A DNA stretch of 64,000 nucleotides. It comes from an uncultured Treponema sp. (GTDB lineage Bacteria > Spirochaetota > Spirochaetia > Treponematales > Treponemataceae). Both the position numbers and the translations under genes were made by a program. Shown here piece by piece: positions 1 through 8,272 of this stretch (position 1 is the first letter of the stretch; each line of letters begins with the position of its first letter). The stretch covers positions 30,537-94,536 of the forward strand of contig CASGDA010000011.1 of assembly GCA_949300145.1 (NCBI GenBank), written 5' to 3'. Under the pieces are notes generated by a model. It had not been told where the DNA came from. It searched no databases and was given only the letters and a program-made list of their open reading frames with translations.

Positions 1-534
1 AAGCCCTTCGTACTTCCTCGACAAACCCAGTGTCTGCCAGGCGAAAGCCGTGTACAATTTATTATCCGAAAGGGCTTCCATCTCGTCCTGAATGGATTTT
101 GAAACCGCCGCGGCCCCCTGTCCGCCGTTTTTCTTCAGCGTTCCCTTCGCCGTATAAACCCTCGCCAGAGCGGCAAGCTCCGCAAGGTTCTCCTCCTCCG
201 CCTCCGTCTCCGCGCGCTTCCATTCCGCAAGAGCTCCGTCAACATCCCCGGCGGTAAACAGAGCCGTACCGAGGGCGATGGAAGACTCCACCCGCAGCAC
301 AGGGTCGTCAACAGCGACAGCCCGCCGGCGCGCGTCATTTATATAGTCCAAAGCCCCCTCATAAGCGCCCGTATTCATACTGCGGTAAGCTGCCTCAAGC
401 TCGGACGAAGCGAGGTTCCTTTCCGTCAGGATTTCCGCCGGACGGGACGGGGCGGAGGAACAGGCCGCCAGGAAAAAAACAACCGGAGCGAAAACCAGCC
501 CCCGCAATATTCTTCTATTGATAAAAACATTCAT
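1..534 (-). CDS. Lipoprotein, TPR-like (3' end cut by window edge)
   Basis: Open frame of 178 codons that runs off the left edge, so the C-terminus is missing. The N-terminus is a lipoprotein signal: basic start, hydrophobic stretch and lipobox FLAAC with Cys near residue 25. What follows is Ala/Glu-rich and helical, with the spacing of tetratricopeptide-like repeats (A-Y-x-M-N-T-G-A-Y-E-G-A-L). The ATG at 534 is preceded by GGAAAGGAG with good spacing. It lies 23 nt downstream of mlaD on the same strand and is probably the last or a late gene of the mla operon. Inference: an envelope-anchored partner of the lipid transporter, possibly taking the place of a soluble lipid carrier. No family can be named. 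Confidence 0.75.
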   Translation of the reverse strand, partial: MNVFINRRILRGLVFAPVVFFLAACSSAPSRPAEILTERNLASSELEAAYRSMNTGAYEGALDYINDARRRAVAVDDPVLRVESSIALGTALFTAGDVDGALAEWKRAETEAEEENLAELAALARVYTAKGTLKKNGGQGAAAVSKSIQDEMEALSDNKLYTAFAWQTLGLSRKYEGL

Positions 535-557
535 CGCCCAGCTCCTTTCCCCTCACG

Positions 558-1559
558 TCAAAAAGACATATCCCGCACGGAAGAACCTGTTCCGCCCGTA
601 TTCACCTTTTCCGGGATGCCGCCCTTCAGCAGCGGATTGTTCCGCAGGCCGTCCATGACATCCTGCGCCTTTTCCAGGGAAGTCTTCAAATCGGACAGCA
701 GGATGGAAATCTGCGGAAAATCCGCTTTCAGCATCGAGCTGGCTTCCTCCAGATTGGAGAAAATTCCTTCAACCTCAAGGAGGGACCTTTCAAGGCTGTC
801 GAATATCCGCCCGTCAGGGTCAACAAGTTTCGGGACAAGACCGGTGGGGTCAGCGAATTCGCGGCTCATTATTTCAAGGTTCTCGCTTATTTCCCCCAGA
901 TTGGCGATAACCCTTTCAATGTCCTTTGAAGAGTTTCCGGTAATCTCCGCCACATTATTCATGGTCGAAGCCAGCCCTCCGACCGTCTGCGTCAACGGGC
1001 TGTCGCCGGTTCCGAGGAAGGCGTTGTTAATCTGCCTCAACGTGAATGTCAGGGTGGCGATCAGGGGACTTGCCTGCGATATCAGGGTGGAAATCGTGTC
1101 GTCCTTCTTCACGAACGAAACCAGGCCGCGGCGCATCAGCTCCCCCGCCTCCTGCGAATTCCAAAGGGGAATCACGGAATCCTCAGGGAGAAGGTTCTCT
1201 CCCTTCCCCGGATGAATCAGCATCTGGCTGCCCAGTCCTATGGGGCTGACATTAAGCTCAAGTACCGACCCCTCCCGGATACGGTCATAATAAGTGTCCT
1301 GAATCAGGATGTCGGCGGTAATTGTATCGTCATTGTTGAGCCTGTATTTTTTCACCTTCCCGACGACAAAACCCTTGTATTGAATCGGCATTCCCTCGCT
1401 CAAACCCGAAGCGCTTTCAAATACAGCCGTAAAACTGTAATCCTTTGAAAACCACCTCTGGTTGCTTCCCAGAAGAAAAACAATGACAACCAGCAGGAAA
1501 ACCGCGAAGATTACAAAAAAGCCCACTATCTGATCCGCGTATTTTATTTTGAATTTCAT
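558..1559 (-). CDS. mlaD: MlaD/Mce-family lipid-binding protein of ABC transporter
   Basis: 333 residues. One N-terminal membrane anchor (about residues 10-32), then an Mce/MlaD domain (about 38-115, with the typical YKGFVVGKV and SPIGLGSQ segments), then a long helical region. Mce proteins ride on the outside of the inner membrane and form a hydrophobic channel for lipid transfer between membranes. The start overlaps the end of mlaF by 4 bp (ATGA), indicating translational coupling. Its position after permease and ATPase genes matches the standard mlaE-F-D order. No mlaB- or mlaC-like gene is visible nearby; the downstream lipoprotein may fill that place (inference). Confidence 0.9.
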   Translation of the reverse strand: MKFKIKYADQIVGFFVIFAVFLLVVIVFLLGSNQRWFSKDYSFTAVFESASGLSEGMPIQYKGFVVGKVKKYRLNNDDTITADILIQDTYYDRIREGSVLELNVSPIGLGSQMLIHPGKGENLLPEDSVIPLWNSQEAGELMRRGLVSFVKKDDTISTLISQASPLIATLTFTLRQINNAFLGTGDSPLTQTVGGLASTMNNVAEITGNSSKDIERVIANLGEISENLEIMSREFADPTGLVPKLVDPDGRIFDSLERSLLEVEGIFSNLEEASSMLKADFPQISILLSDLKTSLEKAQDVMDGLRNNPLLKGGIPEKVNTGGTGSSVRDMSF

Positions 1560-2296
1560 ACACCCATGCCTTTATCCGCTGTATCCATATTATACCGCTC
1601 CGGAAGAAAATCCCGGAGAACTTTTTTTTCCGCCACATTCCCGTTTTTAATCACGTAAAGAACATCCGCAAGCTCGTGTATGACGGAAGAATTATGGCTC
1701 ACAAAAACAAGGGTACGCCCCTCGTTTTTCCAATCCTTTATAACAGCCAGAAGACGGCCGACGTTTTTATCATCCAGGGACTCTTCCCATTCGTCCAAAA
1801 AAAGAACCTCCGGGAAACACAAAAAAGCGCGCACAAAAGCTATTATTTTCTGCTCACCGGCGGACAGCCTTGCGGGACGGATGTGCAGCTCCTTTGTGTA
1901 TCCGGTCAAAGACAAAAGCTCCGAGATACGGTCCATCCTGTCCTTTTCGCTGTAATCAGGAAAATGAATTTTCAGCGGAAGCTCAAGGTTCTGGAATATT
2001 GTCTGGTTCGCCCACAGCGCCGCATTCTGAAAAACAAAACCCGACATCTTCCTGAACCAGAGGTTTTCCGCCCTGTTCATGTCATGGACGGACTTCCCGT
2101 CAAAAAAAACTTTTCCGGAAGAAGGAAGGAGAAGTCCGGCGGCGAGCTTGAGAACCGTGGACTTACCGCTGCCCGAAGAACCCACAAAAGCGACGGACTG
2201 CCCGCGTTCAATCCGCAGGGAAAAATCCCTTACAAGCTCAATCCCCGAACCCTCAAAGCAAACATCCCGCATTTCTATACGAATATCTCTATCCAT
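1556..2296 (-). CDS. mlaF: MlaF-type ABC transporter ATPase
   Basis: 246 residues, a single ABC ATPase domain. Walker A GSSGSGKST at about residues 39-47, Q-loop region VFQNAALW, a signature reading LSAGEQK instead of LSGGQ, Walker B VLFLDEWEE and switch His in FVSHNS. It energises the MlaE/MlaD lipid transporter at the cytoplasmic face. The Asp-Glu of Walker B is intact, but the following residues (DEWEESLD) differ from the usual DEPxSGLD. Second gene of the operon, 14 nt after mlaE and overlapping mlaD by 4 bp. The ribosome site (GGGG) is weak, consistent with translation coupled to mlaE. Confidence 0.9.
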   Translation of the reverse strand: MDRDIRIEMRDVCFEGSGIELVRDFSLRIERGQSVAFVGSSGSGKSTVLKLAAGLLLPSSGKVFFDGKSVHDMNRAENLWFRKMSGFVFQNAALWANQTIFQNLELPLKIHFPDYSEKDRMDRISELLSLTGYTKELHIRPARLSAGEQKIIAFVRAFLCFPEVLFLDEWEESLDDKNVGRLLAVIKDWKNEGRTLVFVSHNSSVIHELADVLYVIKNGNVAEKKVLRDFLPERYNMDTADKGMGV

Positions 2297-2310
2297 AACC
2301 CCAATATTTA

Positions 2311-3111
2311 CTATATTAAATAGAACAAAACCGTTAAAACCGCATCCGCGAAAATACAGTAGGCGAAGGAATTCCCGACGGCGCGGAGGCCGGCGACCGG
2401 TATTTCCGTCATAGCCCGCTCAACAGAAAACCCGCGCAAGAGGGCGGTTGTGGCGACAGCGACCCCGAAAACGGCGCTTTTCAGCAGGGAAAAAAACAAA
2501 TCGACGAGGGTTAAATTCCGGAGTATACCGGCGAAATATTCGGAGGGTTCAATGGACGTGAAAAAAAGCGACACGCAGTAAGAACCCGCCAGTCCGAAAA
2601 GCGAAAAATAGATATTCAAAAGGAGAAGCGAAATAGTGACGCCCAGAAACCTCGGCACGGCGATGTGCTCGATAGGATCAACTCCTACGGAAACATACGC
2701 CTCGACTTCACCGGAAACAACCATGCCGGCGACCTCGGTGGCTATCGCGGTTCCGGAACGCGCGATGATGATAAACGCGGTCAGCAGCGGGCCCAGCTCC
2801 CTCATTATGACCACGGTGATGAGGGGATAAATCAAATCCTCCTGAGAAAAGCCCGCAAGGAAGGGATAGCCCATTACAATAACAGCGCAGCCGATTACAA
2901 CCGCCAGCAATGAAGAAATAAGCAGGGCCTCCACGAAGGTGAAAAGAATCTGCATTGTGAGGATTTTGTAGGAAACCCGCCCCCGCAACACAAACGAACA
3001 AAGGCTCCTGCATATTTTCCCGAAAAAGCCCACCGAATATTTCATATCCGCAAAACAATCCAAAGTCCTGGCACCGATATTTCCGGCGAACACTTTTACA
3101 GCTCCGAGCAT
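2311..3111 (-). CDS. mlaE: MlaE-type ABC transporter permease
   Basis: 266 residues from the ATG at 3111, several hydrophobic segments, and the MlaE family core MRELGPLLTAFIIIARSG with the EVAGM motif. It forms the membrane part of the Mla/Mce lipid transporter with MlaF and MlaD. A longer frame would start at 3138, but a promoter (-35 TTGTAT, 16-bp spacer, -10 TATAAT) occupies 3118-3145. The ATG at 3111, 6 nt after the -10 box, is therefore preferred and the transcript would be nearly leaderless. First gene of a four-gene leftward operon, divergent from htpG. Confidence 0.88.
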   Translation of the reverse strand: MLGAVKVFAGNIGARTLDCFADMKYSVGFFGKICRSLCSFVLRGRVSYKILTMQILFTFVEALLISSLLAVVIGCAVIVMGYPFLAGFSQEDLIYPLITVVIMRELGPLLTAFIIIARSGTAIATEVAGMVVSGEVEAYVSVGVDPIEHIAVPRFLGVTISLLLLNIYFSLFGLAGSYCVSLFFTSIEPSEYFAGILRNLTLVDLFFSLLKSAVFGVAVATTALLRGFSVERAMTEIPVAGLRAVGNSFAYCIFADAVLTVLFYLI

Positions 3112-3117
3112 TGTACA

Positions 3118-3145
3118 ATTATAAGCTAAATTGAACAAAATACAA
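3118..3145 (-). promoter_or_regulatory. Promoter of mla operon (leaderless type)
   Basis: Read on the minus strand: -35 TTGTAT (3140-3145), 16-bp spacer, -10 TATAAT (3118-3123), then 6 nt to the ATG of mlaE at 3111. Transcription should start at about the start codon. Confidence 0.65.
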
Positions 3146-3158
3146 GCGGATAGTTATA

Positions 3159-3188
3159 TTGACGGCGCACGGAAACTTTTAGTATCTT
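3159..3188 (+). promoter_or_regulatory. Probable promoter of htpG
   Basis: -35 TTGACG (3159-3164), 18-bp spacer, -10 TATCTT (3183-3188). It gives a leader of about 40 nt that contains the GGAGG ribosome site at 3221-3225. No CIRCE-type inverted repeat is visible, so HrcA control is not supported here. Confidence 0.5.
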
Positions 3189-3237
3189 TAAAAACATGAA
3201 AATCAGGTAAAACACAAACTGGAGGTCTCGTTTTAAT

Positions 3238-5214
3238 ATGGCGACATACCAATTTCAAACAGAAGTGAATCAACTTTTGACGCTTATCATCCACTCTTTG
3301 TACTCTAACAAAGAAATCTTCCTGCGCGAAATCGTTTCCAACGCATCCGACGCCCTCGACAAACTGAAATACCTCACCCTTTCAGACGAGGCATACAAAA
3401 GCGTGCAGTTTTCGCCCCGGATTGACATTTCCTTCAACGAAGACGAAAAAACCCTCACAGTCCGCGACACCGGCATAGGAATGAATGACCAGGACATCAT
3501 CGCGAACCTTGGAACCATCGCCCGGTCGGGGACAAAAGCCTTCCTGGAAAAACTTTCCGCCGGGGATAAAAAAGACTCAAACCTCATCGGACAGTTCGGT
3601 GTGGGATTTTATTCAGCCTTCATGGTATCCTCAAAAATAGAAGTCGTATCCAAAAAAGCAGGCGAGTCCAAGGTCTGGAAATGGACTTCGGACGGAAAAG
3701 GTTCCTACGACCTGGAGGAAGTTGACGACACAGCCTTCCCACTTGAAGACGGAGTCCCGGAGGGCTCGAACGGTTCCGCCGTCACCATGTATCTTAACGA
3801 CGACGACAAGGAATACGCGTCGCGCTGGAAAATCGAAGACATTATAAAACGTTACTCCGACCACATCGCCTTCCCCATTTACCTTCATTACATAAAGAAG
3901 GAATACGATGACAAAGGAAAGGAGAAAAAAAGTGAGTCTGTTTCCGAGCAGATAAACGACGCGAGCGCCCTGTGGCAGAAACCGAAATCGGAGTTGAAGC
4001 ATGACGACTACGTTTCGTTTTACAAATCACTGTCGCATGATTCAGAAGAGCCGCTCATGTACGTGCATACAAAGGCGGAGGGAACCCAGGAATACACAAC
4101 GCTCTTCTATGTCCCTTCCCGCGCGCCCTTTGATATGTTCCATGCGGATTACAAACCCGGCGTAAAGCTCTTTGTAAAAAGGGTTTTCATCACGGATGAC
4201 GACAAGGAACTGCTTCCCGTCTACCTCAGGTTTGTCCGCGGTATAATAGACAGCGAGGATCTTCCCCTGAATGTAAGCAGGGAAATCCTCCAGCAGAACA
4301 GGATTCTGTCAACGATACAGACGGCTTCAGTGAAAAAGCTCCTCGGAGAATTCAAGAAGCTCGCGGAAACGGACCCTGAAAAATACAACCGTTTCATAAC
4401 AGAATACAACCGTCCTCTGAAAGAAGGTCTTTACAGCGATTACGGCCACAGGGAGGATTTGGCGGAACTCGTCAGATTCAAAACCACGGCCGAACTTCCT
4501 GAACCTGAGAAAAAGGACGGCGAAAATAAAGACGGGGATGCGGCGGAAAAACCCGTATGGACTGGATTCGCGGATTATGTTTCCAGAATGAAGGAAGGCC
4601 AGAAAGCCATCTACTATATTACCGGCGGCGATGAGAAAACCCTCCGCCAGTCTCCTCTGCTGGAGGCGTATAAAGCCAAAGGAATCGAAGTCCTGATTAT
4701 GGACGACGAGATTGACGACATCGTGATTCCGGCTTTGGGAAAATACAAGGAATGGGAGCTGAAGGCGGCGAACAGGGCCGGCAGCGACGACGAGCTTGCC
4801 GATAAGGAAGACAAAAAAGCCGGGAAAGAAAAGGAAAAGGACATGAAGCCCGTCATCGAGGCAGTAAAGAAATCGCTGGGCGACCGTGTGAAGGACGTCC
4901 GCCTTTCAAAGCGGCTTTCGGATTCCCCCTGCTGTATTGTCGTTGACGAGAATGATCCGAGCCTCCAGATGGAGCGCATGATGAAAGCCATGGGACACAA
5001 AGGAAACATGGAAGTAAAGCCCATTCTGGAGATAAACGGGGACCATCCCATTGTCCGCCAGCTGAAAGGCATGGAGGACCAGGGCCGCATCGATGACATT
5101 TCAGCGGTTCTTCTTGACCAGGCTCTCCTTGTTGACGGAGGCGAGCTGAAGGATCCCGCCGATTTCGTAAAACGGCTGAACAGACTTCTCGCCGGTTCCG
5201 GAGCCGGAAACTGA
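3238..5214 (+). CDS. htpG: Chaperone HtpG (Hsp90)
   Basis: 658 residues, close to the usual bacterial Hsp90 length. The N-terminal GHKL ATPase domain carries LREIVSNASDALDK, DTGIGM and GQFGVGFYS. The middle domain carries the conserved LPLNVSREILQQN, and the C-terminal dimerisation region is present. The cytosolic Hsp90 dimer uses ATP to remodel client proteins. The ATG at 3238 follows GGAGG by 12 nt, slightly long. A charged Lys/Glu-rich insertion (about residues 422-440 and again 530-545) lies in the linkers, as in many spirochaete homologues. It is followed closely by the PflX-like gene. Confidence 0.97.
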   Translation: MATYQFQTEVNQLLTLIIHSLYSNKEIFLREIVSNASDALDKLKYLTLSDEAYKSVQFSPRIDISFNEDEKTLTVRDTGIGMNDQDIIANLGTIARSGTKAFLEKLSAGDKKDSNLIGQFGVGFYSAFMVSSKIEVVSKKAGESKVWKWTSDGKGSYDLEEVDDTAFPLEDGVPEGSNGSAVTMYLNDDDKEYASRWKIEDIIKRYSDHIAFPIYLHYIKKEYDDKGKEKKSESVSEQINDASALWQKPKSELKHDDYVSFYKSLSHDSEEPLMYVHTKAEGTQEYTTLFYVPSRAPFDMFHADYKPGVKLFVKRVFITDDDKELLPVYLRFVRGIIDSEDLPLNVSREILQQNRILSTIQTASVKKLLGEFKKLAETDPEKYNRFITEYNRPLKEGLYSDYGHREDLAELVRFKTTAELPEPEKKDGENKDGDAAEKPVWTGFADYVSRMKEGQKAIYYITGGDEKTLRQSPLLEAYKAKGIEVLIMDDEIDDIVIPALGKYKEWELKAANRAGSDDELADKEDKKAGKEKEKDMKPVIEAVKKSLGDRVKDVRLSKRLSDSPCCIVVDENDPSLQMERMMKAMGHKGNMEVKPILEINGDHPIVRQLKGMEDQGRIDDISAVLLDQALLVDGGELKDPADFVKRLNRLLAGSGAGN

Positions 5215-5263
5215 CCGGGGTTACGCCGGGTAAAAGAACGGAAGGAGACGGCGGAACACAGGC

Positions 5264-6233
5264 ATGGCGGACGGGGTGCACCCTCTGCCCCAGAAATTGT
5301 TCCGCCGGCAGGAACCGGGGTAAATCCGGCGCTTTTTGCGGGGAGACGGAGGAACTGCGCCTTTCCTGGGCGGGGCTCCACTTCGGGGAAGAGCCTCCCG
5401 TCACCGGGGAAGGCGGTTCGGGAACCGTTTTTGTCACAGGCTGCAACCTGCGCTGTTCTTTCTGCCAGAATTACCAGATTTCACGGGGCGGCATGGGCAA
5501 AGCCGTGGACAGCCGTGAATTCGCCTCGATATGCCTCGCGCTGGAAAAAGCCGGGGCGGAAAACATCAATATCGTGACGGGAAGCCACTGTGTCCCCGCC
5601 CTGGCGGAAGGGCTGTCGGCGGCGGTGGATTCAGGTCTTTCAATCCCCGTGCTGTGGAATTCCTCCGCATATGAATCAACAGACACATTGAAACTTCTTG
5701 AAGGACTGGTGAGCGTATGGCTTCCCGACTTCAAGTCCTGCAATCCGGATTTTTCGGCGGAGGTTTTCCGCGCCCGCGATTATCCGGAAAGGGCGGCCGA
5801 AGCCATCCTGTACATGGCGGAAACATCCCCTCTGTCTTTTGACGGGAAACAGCGTATCCGTTCCGGGGTAATCATGCGGCACCTTTCCCTTCCGGGGAAG
5901 CTCGAAGACACCCGCGGCGTTTTGGAGTGGTTCAAAGAAAGGCTGGACGGAAGGGCGATGCTGTCCCTCATGACGCAATATACTCCGGTTCCCGCCGCGG
6001 AAAAAGCGCCGTCCGGGAAAGAGCCCTTTCCGCAGCGGTTCACGACGGAAAACGAGTACGGCAGACTTCTGGAAATACTGGAAAGCCTTCAGATTGAAAA
6101 CGGCTTTTTACAGGAATTGAATCCGGACAGCGACTGGCTGCCGGACTTTTCCCGCAGTCAGCCGTTTTCCTCCTCCCTGGCAAAACCTGTCTGGCACTGG
6201 AGGGACGGATTCATTCCGTCCCCCGGCCGGTAA
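5264..6233 (+). CDS. PflX-like radical SAM activating-enzyme homologue, frame break near start
   Basis: COG1313/PflX-type radical SAM protein. The frame that ends at 6233 contains the cluster motif CNLRCSFC (about 5442-5465), CQNYQISRGG, NIVTGSHCVP and LPDFKSC. Upstream in the same frame lies the N-terminal signature CTLCPRNC and HFGEEPPVTGEGGSG. No ATG, GTG or TTG opens this frame before the htpG stop. The ATG at 5264 is in another frame and would read MADG-CTLCPRNC if the G4 run at 5273-5276 had three Gs. So either a one-base error or mutation sits here, or the gene starts internally at 5493, which would cut off the radical SAM cysteines. A GGAAGGAG site lies 15 nt before 5264. The activated partner is unknown; family members resemble pyruvate formate-lyase activase. 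Confidence 0.7.
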
Positions 6234-6259
6234 GCGCAGGAAGCCTCCGGATTTAACTT

Positions 6260-7999
6260 TTAATTGCCGCCGGCGTCAGCGGAGAAAACCAGATCGCCGT
6301 CTTTCACGGTATAAAGAACCTTTACATCCCGGAGGTTTTCGGGCGGAACCGTAAGAGGGTTTGAGTCAAGCACGATGAAGTCCGCGGTTTTACCGGCTTC
6401 CAGGGTGCCTTTTGTCTCCTCCTCCCATATTTCATGGGCGGCGTTTGCGGTCACCGCTTTAAGGGCGTCATAAACGGAAACCTTTTCATCCTCGGAGAGC
6501 TGTACGCCGTTTTTTGTTATGCGGACCACAGCGCACCATATTGTTTCCATCATATCCGGCGGTATAACCGGCGTATCCTGATGGAAGGTGTACTTCAGTC
6601 CGACCTTTTTCGCGCTGTTCACCGCGCTGACAATCATGCCCCGCTTTTCCCCGAGATTAGCCAGATGGACGTCACCCCAGTACCATACATGGGCGGGGAA
6701 CATGGAAGGTGTTATCCCGACACTGGCCATCTCCTCGAACTGAGAAGGACGGATAACCTGAGAATGAATCATAGTCGGGCGGAAAATATCCTCCGCGCCC
6801 GTCTCCGCGACGACTTTTTTAAAGGCATTTATAAACTGGTCGGCGGCGGCGTCCCCGTTGCAGTGTGCGTGGAGGCTCATTCCCTCCCCGATGCTGAAGC
6901 GCACAAAATCCTCGACCTCTTCATCCGTGTACACAGGATAACCGCAGTACGACGGATCGGAATTATTCAACGGTACATAGGGTTCGGTTAGCCATGCCGT
7001 CCTTCCCTGGGGAGAACCGTCAAGGAAGATTTTATATCCGCCTATCTTAAAATGGTTTTTGTACACGTTATGCATATCCCGGTTTGCGGCCGCAAGGGCG
7101 GAAGCGTCTTTCAAGTCCACGTATCCTACAACATCTATCTTCAGTTTTCCGTTGTCGGCCACTGATTTCAGGATACCGAATTCCTTCTCAAATATCCTGG
7201 CGTCCTGGGTTGTGGTTATGCCATACCGGAAATACGAATTCTGGGCGCGGATCATAAGATCGTCAGTGCTTACATCGGGAATCTTCGTCTTTGCGGCGCA
7301 GGCCATGAATGCCTTCTCCTCCACATATCCGTCAGGCTCGGTGCTTCCCGGCTCACGGCCGATTTTCCCGCCCTGCGGATCAGGGGTGGAGGCATTTATC
7401 CCGCATATTTCCAGAGCCTTGGAGTTAAGAACCCCCATGTGCCCCGATGTATGCGTTATAGAAACAGGGATTGTGGTGGATATCCTGTCCAGAACTTCTT
7501 TTGTGGGGTGCTTTTTATCGGGAAGATTATTGTTGTCGTAGCCGAAGCCAACAAGCCAGTCGCCGGGCTCCATCTTGCTTTCGTTTTCTTTCAAAAAAGC
7601 ATTCATCGCATCCACGATATCATCGAAGGTTTCGGCCTGCCCCAGCTGGGCGATTGATAAAGTCTGCGCATAAGCCGTTATATGGCTGTGGGCATCGATA
7701 AATCCGGGAAGAACGGTTTTTCCCTCCAAATCAACCTCCGCAACGCCGCCGGAACCCGCGCTGGCCATGACCTCCCTTTTTGAACCGACAGCCGTGATTT
7801 TTCCGCCGCTGACAAGAAAAGCTTCCGCTGTCAGAGGGTTCCCGTCCTTATCTTCCGTCATTGTTATAATATTTCCGTTATAAAAAACCGCGGAATCCGT
7901 ATCCAGAGCGTCATTTACGGATGATTCCTGCACCGTCTTTCCGCACGATGCGAGGAAAACCGTTACAAAAACGCATAAAAGAATAGGTGTTTTTTTCAT
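6260..7999 (-). CDS. YtcJ-like amidohydrolase lipoprotein
   Basis: 579 residues from the ATG at 7999, which follows AGGAGGAAGAA. A lipoprotein signal with lipobox LASC (Cys about 19) is followed by an amidohydrolase family 3 metal-dependent hydrolase. Visible family marks are VFYNGNIITM, the metal motif DAHSH, the long-strand LHAHCNGD, FHQDTPV, and the closing GTLEAGKTADFIVLD. Substrate unknown; relatives hydrolyse amides or cyclic amides. The lipobox suggests it acts outside the cytoplasm, unusual for this mostly cytoplasmic family. A longer open frame upstream is only the antisense of tRNA-Leu and is not coding. Confidence 0.85.
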   Translation of the reverse strand: MKKTPILLCVFVTVFLASCGKTVQESSVNDALDTDSAVFYNGNIITMTEDKDGNPLTAEAFLVSGGKITAVGSKREVMASAGSGGVAEVDLEGKTVLPGFIDAHSHITAYAQTLSIAQLGQAETFDDIVDAMNAFLKENESKMEPGDWLVGFGYDNNNLPDKKHPTKEVLDRISTTIPVSITHTSGHMGVLNSKALEICGINASTPDPQGGKIGREPGSTEPDGYVEEKAFMACAAKTKIPDVSTDDLMIRAQNSYFRYGITTTQDARIFEKEFGILKSVADNGKLKIDVVGYVDLKDASALAAANRDMHNVYKNHFKIGGYKIFLDGSPQGRTAWLTEPYVPLNNSDPSYCGYPVYTDEEVEDFVRFSIGEGMSLHAHCNGDAAADQFINAFKKVVAETGAEDIFRPTMIHSQVIRPSQFEEMASVGITPSMFPAHVWYWGDVHLANLGEKRGMIVSAVNSAKKVGLKYTFHQDTPVIPPDMMETIWCAVVRITKNGVQLSEDEKVSVYDALKAVTANAAHEIWEEETKGTLEAGKTADFIVLDSNPLTVPPENLRDVKVLYTVKDGDLVFSADAGGN

Positions 8000-8122
8000 T
8001 CTCAGTTCTTCCTCCTGTCCGGAACAAGCCCGGCGTAAGCAATTATACACTAAAATCATTTTATTTACATCAAAGCAACCGTCTTTACATAAAACCCCCT
8101 TTCTGATAGAATAAAATAATCC

Positions 8123-8205
8123 GCCGGCGTGGTGAAATGGCATACACGGCAGACTCAAAATCTGCTGCCTGCGAGGGCGTGTGGGTTCAAGTCCCACCGC
8201 CGGCA
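8123..8205 (+). tRNA. tRNA-Leu (anticodon CAA)
   Basis: Acceptor GCCGGCG pairs with CGCCGGC (8198-8204), discriminator A8205. Anticodon stem GCAGA/TCTGC encloses loop CTCAAAA with anticodon CAA at 8156-8158. A long variable arm (CTGCGAGGGCGTG) and T-arm GTGGGTTCAAGTCCCAC are present. CCA is not encoded. It reads UUG codons. Confidence 0.97.
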
Positions 8206-8272
8206 TTCCCTTTGAAGATTTTACAGTCCCTTTCATATATTCTTTTTTTTGAAAATCTGATACTATTCCGGA

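Noticed and set aside
3146..3237. CIRCE/HrcA operator before htpG
   Set aside because: No TTAGCACTC-type inverted repeat is present.
4614..5446. Long minus-strand open frames across the end of htpG
   Set aside because: Composition shadow of a well-conserved gene; Ser/Arg/Pro-rich translation without ribosome site.
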